A stretch of DNA of 64,000 nt. Source: Microbacterium thalassium. Its GTDB lineage: Bacteria; Actinomycetota; Actinomycetes; Actinomycetales; Microbacteriaceae. This document shows positions 1 through 8,507 of the stretch, piece by piece (position 1 is the stretch's first letter; every line of letters starts with the position of its first letter). The translations under genes and the position numbers were made by a program. The notes under the pieces are model-generated. The model searched no databases. It was not told where the DNA came from and worked only from the letters and a program-made list of their open reading frames with translations. The stretch spans positions 1,612,001 to 1,676,000 of the forward strand of contig NZ_JACHML010000001.1 in assembly GCF_014208045.1 (NCBI RefSeq), read 5' to 3'.

Positions 1-626
1 CGCAGCAGGAACTCCCACATCTGCGGGCCGTCCTTCAGGAAGAAGAACAGGATGACGACCATCAGCACGAGCCCGGTGATGAAGCTCGCGACCGCGCCGA
101 CTCCGGCGAGCGCCCCCGACCCGAACTGGGCGCTCGTGAGAAAGTCGATCAGCTGGTCGGTCCACTCCGCGATCTGGTTGTCGCTCGGGGCGAACGGGAG
201 GGTGTCGACCCAGGCCAGCAGCGACTGGAGCCCCTCCTCGGCCTGGGCGTACAGCTCATCCCACTGATCGCGCACCGCCCACGTGATGAGCCAGCCCACG
301 CCGGTGAGGATCAGCAGCACCGCGAACAGCGCGATGATCGTCGCGAGCACCGAGGGGATTCCGCGGCGCCGCATCCACGACATCGCCGGCGCGAACGCCG
401 AGGCGAGGATCAGCGCGATGGCGAGGGGGATCGTCACGAGCGTCACGGTCTGGATCGCCCAGATGATCCCGGCGGCGACGGCCACGATCAGGATGATCTG
501 CAGCGCGCGGATGGCCAGGCGCCCGAAGCCGTCCGCCCACAGGCTCCACGGCGGGCGGGTCGCCTTCAGGTCGGCGTCGTTCGAGGTCAGCGAGACCCTG
601 GACGGTGTGCGGGTGAACAATCCCAT
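1..626 (-). CDS. AI-2E family transporter, 3' end missing
   Basis: Putative inner-membrane exporter of the AI-2E/YdiK/TqsA-like family (PF01594). The reading frame starts MGLFTRTPSRV and runs off the left edge, so about 208 N-terminal residues are present. After a short cytoplasmic tail there is a pair of hydrophobic segments (about residues 40-85), another near 95-115, a polar loop with many Asp/Glu, and a fourth hydrophobic stretch ending FFFLKDGP, the FFLKD-type motif usual in this family. Start choice: ATG at 626 lies 6 nt after a TACTGT box (633-638 on the other strand), which suggests a leaderless transcript. The true substrate is unknown; family members are rarely autoinducer transporters. 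Confidence 0.85.
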   Translation of the reverse strand, partial: MGLFTRTPSRVSLTSNDADLKATRPPWSLWADGFGRLAIRALQIILIVAVAAGIIWAIQTVTLVTIPLAIALILASAFAPAMSWMRRRGIPSVLATIIALFAVLLILTGVGWLITWAVRDQWDELYAQAEEGLQSLLAWVDTLPFAPSDNQIAEWTDQLIDFLTSAQFGSGALAGVGAVASFITGLVLMVVILFFFLKDGPQMWEFLL

Positions 627-680
627 GAGCCGACAGTAGCCACCCCGCGCGCGTCTGGGCGACAGATCGCCCGCGACGCG

Positions 681-3374
681 CTATGAGCGGGCGCGGGAGC
701 GGCGCACGGCCTTGCCGAGCTCGATCAGCACCGCGGGGGCGACCGCGAGGCCGAGGCTCGCCAGCCACTCGGTGCCGGTGAGGCTCGTCGTGCCCACGAA
801 GGCCTGCATGAAGCCGACCTCGACCGCGACGATCGTCAGGGCGAACGGGATCGCCAGCCACTTGACGGCGCCGAGGATCGGGGCGGACAGCCCCGACTCG
901 GGGTCGCGGCGCAGCACGAGGCCGTAGAACACCGACCCGAGCGCCATGACGACGAAGGCCATCGTCACGGGGACGTTGGGCTCGGTCGAGCTCAGCTGGC
1001 CGGGCAACGCCAGCAGGGGCACGAGGGTCGCGATGAACAGCAGGCCGCCGTAGATGAGCCACGCCGTCACCGCACCGCGGTTCGCGATCGTCTTCTTGGG
1101 GTCGCGCGGTGGCTTGCGCATGATGTCGGCCGGCGCCGGATCGAGCATGATCACGATGACGGGGAAGACCGTGATGAAGAAGTTCAGGAACAGCACCATG
1201 ATCGGCGAGAGCGGAACGCCGTTGTTGATGTCGAAGAGGGACGCCGCCAGGAACAGGATCACCAGCGCGAACAGCTGCGACATCTGGAAGCGCACGTAGC
1301 CGACGACCTTGTCGTAGATCGCGCGGCCGAGCTTGACGGCCGTGACCAGGGTGCCGAAGTTGTCGTCGACGAGGATCATCTTCCCCGCCTGCTTCGTGAC
1401 CTCGCTGCCCGACCCCATCGCGACGCCGATGTCGGCCTGCTTGAGCGCTGCGGCGTCGTTGACGGCGTCGCCGGTCATCGCCACGATGGCGCCGTCCTCC
1501 TGCATGAGTCGCGCCAGCCGCAGCTTGTCCTGCGGCGTGACCCGGCCGAAGACATGCAGATCGGGGAGCTTCTTCTTCAGCTCCTCATCGCTCATCGCCT
1601 GGATGTCGGCGCCGCTCGCGGCTCCCGGGCCGAGTCCCAGCTTCGCGCCGATCGCCGCGGCCGTGATCGCGTGGTCGCCGGTGATCATGCGGACCTCGAT
1701 GCCCGCCTCGCTCGCGATGCGGACGGCCTCCTTGGACGAGGGGCGGAGCGGGTCGATGATCCCGACGAGACCCACGAACGTGAGCTCCTCGACGGCGGAC
1801 ATCGGGTCGGCGGGCAGCGGCGCGTCCAGCTCGAAGCGCCGCACGGCGAAGGCGAGCACGCGCAGACCCTGCTCGGAGAGCTTGCGGTTCGCCTCCACGA
1901 TCGCGTCGCGCTGCTCGTCGATCGGCACCACGCCCGACGACGTCGCGGCGGTGGTGCAGCGCGCGAGGACGACATCGGGGCCGCCCTTGACGAAAGCGCC
2001 CTGCACCGGGGTGTCGGTGAAGTTCACGCGGTGGAAGGTCGCCATGAACTTGTACTCGGAGTCGAAGGGCACCTCGGCCAGGCGCGGGTACTCGGCCCGC
2101 GTGAGCTCGGCGTCGACGCCCATCTTCGCCGCGAGCACGATCAGGGCGGCCTCGGTCGGGTCGCCCACGACTTCGCCGTCGTCGGACACCGTGGCGTCGC
2201 TGCAGAGCGTGAGCCCGTAGGCGAGGCGCTCGAAGTCGGGCACCGGATGCCCCGCGGAGCCGCGGATCTCGCCGGACTTGGCGTACCCGGAGCCCGCGAC
2301 CGAGTACCAGTCGCCGAGGTAGTACAGCGACTCGACCGTCATCTCGTTCATGGTGAGCGTGCCGGTCTTGTCGGAGTTGATGGCGCTGGTCGCGCCCAGC
2401 GTCTCGACATCGGTGAGGTTCTTCACCACGGCGTTGTGCTCGGCCAGCTGCTGCGAGCCGTACGACAGCATCCCCTGGACGAAGGTGGGAAGGCCGGTCG
2501 GGATCGCCGAGATGGCCATCGAGATGCCGAGCAGGACGACCGAGGCGATCTCCTGCCCGCGCACGAGCCCGACGACGATGATGACGGCCACCGCGCCCCA
2601 CGCGATCCAGCCGAGCACGCCGGTGAGCGAGTCGAGTTCGCGCTGCAGCGGCGACTTGGCGTGCTTGACGGCCGAGAGCATCGAGGCGATGCGCCCCATC
2701 TCGGTGTCCATGCCGGTCGCGGTGACGACCGCCGTCGCGGTGCCGCGTGTGACCTGGGTGTTCTGGTACACCATGTCGGAGCGATCGCCGAGCGTCGTCT
2801 CGGGGTCGGCGACCGTCGCGGCGTCCTTCGCGATCGGCGCGCTCTCGCCCGTGAGCGCCGCCTCCTGCGTCTCGAGCGTCGCCGACCGCAGGATGCGCGC
2901 GTCGGCCGGCACGACGTCGCCCGCTTCGAGCTGGAGGACGTCGCCGGGGACGAGGGTGGTGGCATCCACCTGCTTGAGCGAGGCGTCGCGGGTCACGCGC
3001 GCCTGCGGGATCTGCATCTTCGCGAGGGCGTCCACCGACGCGAGCGCCTTCATCTCCTGGCGCGTCCCCAGCACGACGTTGAGGATCACCAGAGCGCCGA
3101 CGAGGATGCCGACGCTGATCTGGTTGATGAACATGCTGATGATCGCGACGGCGACCAGCATGATGTTCATCGGGTCCGCCAGCGTGCGCAGCGCGACCTG
3201 CCACACCGAGGGCGGCGGCTCGGAGGCGATGGCGTTCGGGCCGCGTTCGGCGAGGCGCTTGTCGGCCTCGGCGGTGCTCAGACCGCGCTCGCGGTCGGAG
3301 CCCAGGGAGGCGAGCACGTCGTCGGCGTCGCGAGCGAACCAGGGAGCTGTGGACGAGGTCTCCGTCGCGGTCAT
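681..3374 (-). CDS. Cation-transporting P-type ATPase, P2-like
   Basis: Membrane ATPase of 897 aa using a phospho-aspartate intermediate. Visible parts in order: N-terminal cation-ATPase domain, two membrane helices, actuator loop with LTGES, helices M3-M4 with IPTGLP (Thr293), phosphorylation motif DKTGTLT (Asp335), nucleotide-binding domain, hinge TGDAVNDAA, and a C-terminal block of about six helices. The motifs depart from the usual P2 set: PEGL is PTGL, the hinge is GDAVND rather than GDGVND, and the M6 region reads FLNFFITVFPV where NLxTDxxP is normal, so the transported ion cannot be predicted. The ATG at 3374 follows TATGTT by 7 nt (leaderless pattern); the frame stays open further upstream, but those 75 residues look like non-coding Arg-rich sequence. 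Confidence 0.9.
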   Translation of the reverse strand: MTATETSSTAPWFARDADDVLASLGSDRERGLSTAEADKRLAERGPNAIASEPPPSVWQVALRTLADPMNIMLVAVAIISMFINQISVGILVGALVILNVVLGTRQEMKALASVDALAKMQIPQARVTRDASLKQVDATTLVPGDVLQLEAGDVVPADARILRSATLETQEAALTGESAPIAKDAATVADPETTLGDRSDMVYQNTQVTRGTATAVVTATGMDTEMGRIASMLSAVKHAKSPLQRELDSLTGVLGWIAWGAVAVIIVVGLVRGQEIASVVLLGISMAISAIPTGLPTFVQGMLSYGSQQLAEHNAVVKNLTDVETLGATSAINSDKTGTLTMNEMTVESLYYLGDWYSVAGSGYAKSGEIRGSAGHPVPDFERLAYGLTLCSDATVSDDGEVVGDPTEAALIVLAAKMGVDAELTRAEYPRLAEVPFDSEYKFMATFHRVNFTDTPVQGAFVKGGPDVVLARCTTAATSSGVVPIDEQRDAIVEANRKLSEQGLRVLAFAVRRFELDAPLPADPMSAVEELTFVGLVGIIDPLRPSSKEAVRIASEAGIEVRMITGDHAITAAAIGAKLGLGPGAASGADIQAMSDEELKKKLPDLHVFGRVTPQDKLRLARLMQEDGAIVAMTGDAVNDAAALKQADIGVAMGSGSEVTKQAGKMILVDDNFGTLVTAVKLGRAIYDKVVGYVRFQMSQLFALVILFLAASLFDINNGVPLSPIMVLFLNFFITVFPVIVIMLDPAPADIMRKPPRDPKKTIANRGAVTAWLIYGGLLFIATLVPLLALPGQLSSTEPNVPVTMAFVVMALGSVFYGLVLRRDPESGLSAPILGAVKWLAIPFALTIVAVEVGFMQAFVGTTSLTGTEWLASLGLAVAPAVLIELGKAVRRSRARS

Positions 3375-3429
3375 GGATCCGAACATACTCGCGCGGCGAC
3401 ATGTCGTGGTGGCCGAGCGCGGTGCGCGA

Positions 3430-4074
3430 TCAGCCGTCGACGCGCAGGAGCAGCCGGAAGGCCACGCCGGCGCGCTCGGAGCTCGGCGGATCGCCGGTGA
3501 TGAGGTCCGAGAACATGAACGACTCCGACACGCGCGCCAGCAGGTACGCCAGATCCCGCGCGTCGATCGCCCCGGCGAGCGGACGATCGCCGAGTTCACG
3601 ATGGATCAGCCACTCCACCGTCGCGACGTAGCGGCGCTGCACGGGACTCGCCTTCGTGGTGAGCAGGCGCAGGGCCCGCGCGGGTTCGCTGCGCAGGAAC
3701 TCCCGGAAGAACCCGGCGGCGATCAGGTCGTCGACGAACCGGGTCAACACCGCCGCGATCCGCTCGCCGCCGGAGATCCCCGCCGTGGCCCGGTCCGCGT
3801 GCGTGAGGGTGGGGGCCGCGAACGACCACAGCACCTCGGTCAGCAGCTGATCGCGATTGCCGACCCAGCGGAACAGCGACGTCCGATCGATTCCCAGGGT
3901 CGTCGCCAGCGCTCCCATGTCGATGCGGCTCCGATCGAGGAACTGCTCGCGCGCGGCGGCGAACGCCCGCTGCGCGTCGGGGTGCGCTCCCGAGCTCAGG
4001 CGCTCGGAGAGCGTGGACGGAGCGGCCACCGGGCCGACCTCGCCGAGCTCTCGCGGCGCAGCGGCCGTCGTCAT
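3430..4074 (-). CDS. TetR family regulator, QsdR-like
   Basis: Predicted DNA-binding repressor of 214 aa. The N-terminal helix-turn-helix is seen as DMGALATTLGIDRTSLFRW followed by a VGNRDQLL segment, as in QsdR-type TetR proteins; the remainder is the ligand/dimer domain. An upstream ATG at 4131 would add 19 residues, but a 20-bp palindrome (4107-4126) would then lie inside the gene, so the ATG at 4074 is preferred. The gene is divergent from the thiolase gene and the shared interval holds the palindrome, so autoregulation plus control of the thiolase is likely. The ligand is unknown. Confidence 0.82.
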   Translation of the reverse strand: MTTAAAPRELGEVGPVAAPSTLSERLSSGAHPDAQRAFAAAREQFLDRSRIDMGALATTLGIDRTSLFRWVGNRDQLLTEVLWSFAAPTLTHADRATAGISGGERIAAVLTRFVDDLIAAGFFREFLRSEPARALRLLTTKASPVQRRYVATVEWLIHRELGDRPLAGAIDARDLAYLLARVSESFMFSDLITGDPPSSERAGVAFRLLLRVDG

Positions 4075-4106
4075 GCCCGGCACTCTATCGCTTTCAGGCA
4101 GGCCTG

Positions 4107-4126
4107 CAACATATTCGAGAATGTTG
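4107..4126. promoter_or_regulatory. Imperfect palindrome, probable TetR operator
   Basis: Twenty bases centred on TTCGA with arms CAACAT and ATGTTG; 16 of 20 positions obey dyad symmetry. It lies between the divergent TetR gene and the thiolase transcription unit, just before TA-rich -10 candidates (TATGAT at 4142, CATAAT at 4149). Size and position fit a TetR dimer site. Confidence 0.5.
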
Positions 4127-4183
4127 TGCAACGTTTCTGATTATGATGCATAATCGGGTGCACGACGACCGATCGGAGAGACG

Positions 4184-4246
4184 ATGACGTTCACACAAGC
4201 GGACCCTGGCCTCCGCGCCCGCACCCGATCGTCGGCGTCCGCATGA
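4184..4246 (+). CDS. 20-codon upstream ORF coupled to thiolase
   Basis: Short frame beginning MTFTQADPG, preceded by a Shine-Dalgarno-like GGAGAG (4175-4180), ending in a TGA that overlaps the thiolase ATG (ATGA). The spacing and overlap are those of translational coupling. No family is recognised; it may be a leader peptide or the degraded 5' end of a lost gene. Confidence 0.3.
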   Translation: MTFTQADPGLRARTRSSASA

Positions 4247-5469
4247 GCCGCGCCGCTTACATCGTCGCCGCCGTCCGCTCGCCCATCGGCCGCGCCCGCA
4301 AGGGCTCCCTCGTGGACCTGCGTCCGGACGACCTTGTCGCGCGGATGGTGCGCGCCGCCCTCGACGAGGTCCCGCAGCTGGATCCCCGGCGCATCGACGA
4401 CCTGATGATCGGGACCGGACAGCCGGCCGGTGAGCAGGGGATGAACATCGGGCGCATCGTGTCGGTGATGCTGGGACTGGACACCGTGCCCGGCACGACC
4501 GTGAACCGCTACTGCGCGTCGTCGGTGCAGACCACGCGGATGGCGTTCCACGCGATCCTGGCCGGCGAGGGCGATGTCTTCGTCTCCGCCGGCGTCGAGT
4601 CGGTGACTCACTACGCCCAGGGTGCGGCGGACTTCTTCCCCGGCCACAGCGTCGAGAATCCGGTGTTCGCCGACGCGGTCGCGCGCTCGGCGCGTCGCGC
4701 CGAGGGCGGAGCGACCGGATGGGCCGACCCGCGCGCGGACGGGCTCCTGCCCGACCCGTACATCGCCATGGGGCAGACCGCCGAGAACGTCGCGCAGCTG
4801 CACGGGATCTCGCGCGAAGAGCAGGACGCGTTCGCGGAGCGTTCGCAGCACAGAGCCGAGGCGTCCATCGCCTCGGGCTTCTGGAAGCGCGACATCACAC
4901 CGGTCTCCCTGCCCGACGGGCGGGTGGTCGATGCCGACGACGGCCCGCGCTCGGGGGTGACCCACGAGGGGCTCGCCGCGCTCGACCCGGTCTTCCGTCC
5001 CGACGGCACGGTCACGGCGGGCAATGCCTGCCCGCTCAACGACGGCGCCGCAGCCCTCGTGATCGTCTCCGACCGGGTCGTGGACGAGCTCGGGCTTCAG
5101 CCCCTCGCGCGGATCGTGTCGACGGGCGTGAGTGCGCTGTCTCCCGAGATCATGGGGCTGGGCCCTGTGGAGGCCAGTCGCGACGCGCTCGCGCGTGCCG
5201 GCCTGGGCATCGACGACATCGACCTGGTCGAGATCAACGAGGCGTTCGCGGTGCAGGTGATCGCGTCGGCACGCGAGCTGGCCGTCGACCCGGAGCGACT
5301 CAATGTCCACGGCGGCGCGATCGCCGTCGGCCATCCCTTCGGCATGACCGGCGCCCGCATCACGACGACGCTCATCCACGGCCTCGCAGACTCCGGCGGC
5401 CGCTATGGCCTCGAGACCATGTGCGTCGCGGGCGGCCAGGGCATGGCGCTGGTCGTCGAACGGGTCTAG
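4243..5469 (+). CDS. Acetyl-CoA C-acyltransferase (thiolase)
   Basis: Thiolase of 408 aa that joins acetyl-CoA units or cleaves 3-ketoacyl-CoA in beta-oxidation. The acyl-accepting Cys91 sits in NRYCASS, His364 in VGHPFG, and the second catalytic Cys394 in MCVAGGQG, so all three catalytic residues are present. Length is normal for FadA/PhaA-type enzymes; the sequence alone does not decide degradative from biosynthetic use. The start ATG overlaps the stop of a 20-codon upstream frame. The divergent QsdR-like TetR gene is the likely regulator. Confidence 0.93.
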   Translation: MSRAAYIVAAVRSPIGRARKGSLVDLRPDDLVARMVRAALDEVPQLDPRRIDDLMIGTGQPAGEQGMNIGRIVSVMLGLDTVPGTTVNRYCASSVQTTRMAFHAILAGEGDVFVSAGVESVTHYAQGAADFFPGHSVENPVFADAVARSARRAEGGATGWADPRADGLLPDPYIAMGQTAENVAQLHGISREEQDAFAERSQHRAEASIASGFWKRDITPVSLPDGRVVDADDGPRSGVTHEGLAALDPVFRPDGTVTAGNACPLNDGAAALVIVSDRVVDELGLQPLARIVSTGVSALSPEIMGLGPVEASRDALARAGLGIDDIDLVEINEAFAVQVIASARELAVDPERLNVHGGAIAVGHPFGMTGARITTTLIHGLADSGGRYGLETMCVAGGQGMALVVERV

Positions 5470-5499
5470 GCAGGATCGGCGAACGGCGCCGTGGAGGGA

Positions 5500-6171
5500 T
5501 CAGTCCAGCTGCTCACCCAGACGTCGGGCGATCTCCGCACGCGGCATGCGCTTCGGGAACACGGCGACGACGACGTCGTCGTCGGCCGGCTCGGCGTCGT
5601 CGAGCACGCCGAAACGGCGCATGGCGTCGTCGAGCGCGCGCCGCAGGGCCGCCACCGGAACGCGCTTGGGCCCGCGCAGCAGCTGGCGCAGCACGTGGTT
5701 GTGCACGGCGGTCACGAGTGCGGCGTAGCCCACCGCGTCCAGCGGGTCGATGCCGGGCAGCGCTTCGCGCAGGTACTCGTCGAAGAGGCGCTCGTACCGG
5801 AAGACCGTGATGATCTCGCGCTCGCGCAGCGCCGGCACCTCGCGCACGACGCCGTAGCGACGCCGGGCCAGCTCGGGGTCGGCCGCGAAGTGCGTGAAGA
5901 CGCGGACGGATGCTTCGCACACGGCCGCCCACGGATTCGCATGGGGGCGGGCGAGGAAGTCGCGCAGCTCTTCGAGCAGCTGCTCGTGGTCGGTGAAGAC
6001 GACATCGTCCTTGCCGCCGAATTGGCGGAAGAACGTCGATCGCGAGACGCCCGCGGCCTGTGCGATCTGCTCGACCGAGGTCTGGTCGAAGCCCTGCGTC
6101 GCGAACAGCTCGAGGGCGGCGGCGACCACCGCCGTGCGCGCCGCCGGTGCGGATGTCGCCACATCGCTCAT
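5500..6171 (-). CDS. TetR/AcrR family regulator
   Basis: Transcriptional repressor of 223 aa. The helix-turn-helix is clear near residues 28-55 (SVEQIAQAAGVSRSTFFRQF), followed by GKDDVVF and an all-helical ligand domain. The C-terminal half carries RYGVVREVPALREREIITVFRYE, typical of MftR-like TetR proteins. The ATG at 6171 lies 6 nt after TAGGCT, so the mRNA is probably leaderless. It is convergent with the thiolase gene and divergent from sucCD; no palindrome obvious to me links it to either. Confidence 0.85.
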   Translation of the reverse strand: MSDVATSAPAARTAVVAAALELFATQGFDQTSVEQIAQAAGVSRSTFFRQFGGKDDVVFTDHEQLLEELRDFLARPHANPWAAVCEASVRVFTHFAADPELARRRYGVVREVPALREREIITVFRYERLFDEYLREALPGIDPLDAVGYAALVTAVHNHVLRQLLRGPKRVPVAALRRALDDAMRRFGVLDDAEPADDDVVVAVFPKRMPRAEIARRLGEQLD

Positions 6172-6234
6172 AGCCCGAGCCTAGTCCGAGGCCGTGCGAC
6201 GGTCACACGGTCATGAGCGCCCAGCCGCCGGTAG

Positions 6235-6271
6235 TAGGCTGGGCAATTGGTCGAGTCTCTCGACGTCAAGA
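6235..6271 (+). promoter_or_regulatory. sucCD promoter with TCTCGACGTCAAGA motif
   Basis: A TAGGCT -10 box lies at 6235-6240, placing the transcript start near 6247. The 14-bp motif TCTCGACGTCAAGA (6258-6271) is 6/7-pair dyad-symmetric around GACGTC and sits just downstream of that start. The identical 14 bases occur upstream of icd (27521-27534), which points to a shared TCA-cycle regulator acting here by blocking early transcription. Confidence 0.5.
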
Positions 6272-6324
6272 CAATCCGGCGCCGGCTGCCGGCGCCGCCC
6301 ATTCGCCACAGCGAAGGACTGCAC

Positions 6325-7488
6325 GTGGATCTCTACGAGTACCAGGCACGCGATCTGTTCGAGAAGTACGAGGTGCCGGTGCTCGCCGGCATCATCGCGG
6401 ACACCCCGGAAGAAGTGAAGGCGGCGGCCGAGAAGATCGGCGGCGTCGTCGTCGTCAAGGCCCAGGTCAAGACCGGCGGCCGCGGCAAGGCCGGCGGCGT
6501 CAAGGTCGCCAAGACCCCCGACGAGGCGTACGAGGCCGCGAAGGCCATCCTCGGCCTCGACATCAAGGGCCACATCGTCAAGCGGGTCATGGTGGCCCAG
6601 GGCGCGCGCATCGCCGAGGAGTACTACTTCTCGGTGCTGCTGGACCGCGCCAACCGCTCCTACCTGAGCCTGTGCTCGGTCGAGGGCGGGATGGAGATCG
6701 AGGAGCTCGCCGTCGAGCGTCCCGAGGCGCTGGCGCGCATCGAGGTCGACCCGATCGCCGGCATCGACGCCGCGAAGGCGCTCGAGATCGCCAAGGCCGC
6801 GAACTTCCCGGACGAGCTGGCCCCCAAGGTGGCCGACGTGTTCGTCAAGCTGTTCGACGTCTACAAGGGTGAGGACGCCACGCTGGTCGAGGTGAACCCG
6901 CTGGTCAAGACCGAGGAGGGCGACATCATCGCCCTCGACGGCAAGGTGTCGCTCGACGAGAACGCCGAGTTCCGCCACCAGAGCCACGCCCTGCTCGAGG
7001 ACAAGGCCGCGGCCGACCCGCTCGAGGCCAAGGCCAAGGAGAACGACCTCAACTACGTCAAGCTCGACGGCCAGGTCGGCATCATCGGCAACGGCGCGGG
7101 CCTGGTCATGTCGACGCTCGACGTCGTCGCCTACGCCGGCGAGGCCCACGGCGGCGTCAAGCCCGCCAACTTCCTCGACATCGGCGGCGGCGCCTCGGCC
7201 GAGGTCATGGCCGCGGGACTGGACGTCATCCTCGGCGACCCGCAGGTCAAGAGCGTGTTCGTCAACGTCTTCGGCGGCATCACCGCGTGCGACGCCGTCG
7301 CCAAGGGCATCGTCGGCGCACTCGCCGAGCTCGGCTCGACCGCGTCGAAGCCGCTCGTCGTGCGCCTCGACGGCAACCGCGTCGACGAGGGCCGCAAGAT
7401 CCTCGAAGAGGCGAACCACCCGCTGGTGACCCTCGCCGCGACCATGGACGAGGGCGCCGACAAGGCCGCCGAGCTGGCCAACGCCTGA
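6325..7488 (+). CDS. sucC: Succinyl-CoA synthetase beta subunit
   Basis: ADP- or GDP-forming succinate-CoA ligase beta subunit, 387 aa, making ATP/GTP from succinyl-CoA in the TCA cycle. It begins [18 protein letters not shown], the conserved N-terminus, followed by the ATP-grasp domain with [17 protein letters not shown], and the C-terminal CoA-ligase domain with [12 protein letters not shown] and FVNVFGGIT. The GTG at 6325 is chosen because GAAGGA lies 6 nt upstream and alignment to the family begins there; the frame is open for 26 more codons. Followed by sucD after 36 nt. Confidence 0.96.
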   Translation: MDLYEYQARDLFEKYEVPVLAGIIADTPEEVKAAAEKIGGVVVVKAQVKTGGRGKAGGVKVAKTPDEAYEAAKAILGLDIKGHIVKRVMVAQGARIAEEYYFSVLLDRANRSYLSLCSVEGGMEIEELAVERPEALARIEVDPIAGIDAAKALEIAKAANFPDELAPKVADVFVKLFDVYKGEDATLVEVNPLVKTEEGDIIALDGKVSLDENAEFRHQSHALLEDKAAADPLEAKAKENDLNYVKLDGQVGIIGNGAGLVMSTLDVVAYAGEAHGGVKPANFLDIGGGASAEVMAAGLDVILGDPQVKSVFVNVFGGITACDAVAKGIVGALAELGSTASKPLVVRLDGNRVDEGRKILEEANHPLVTLAATMDEGADKAAELANA

Positions 7489-8427
<939 letters not shown>

Positions 8428-8449
8428 TCCGGAGACGCTGAGCTCTCAC

Positions 8450-8486
8450 GAGGGGCGGATGCCGCATCGCGCGGCATCCGCCCCTC
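8450..8486. terminator. Hairpin terminator after sucCD
   Basis: Perfect 16-bp stem (GAGGGGCGGATGCCGC and its complement) with a 5-nt loop, 22 nt after the sucD stop and between convergent genes. It has no long T run, as is common for high-GC actinobacterial terminators, and can serve both strands. Confidence 0.75.
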
Positions 8487-8507
8487 GGCCGTTTCGGGGA
8501 GCAGCCC

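Noticed and set aside
3375..3599. N-terminal extension of the P-type ATPase (75 residues)
   Set aside because: Arg/Ser-rich, unlike the family, and it would overlap the downstream part of the neighbouring TetR gene; ATG 3374 has a -10 box at leaderless spacing.
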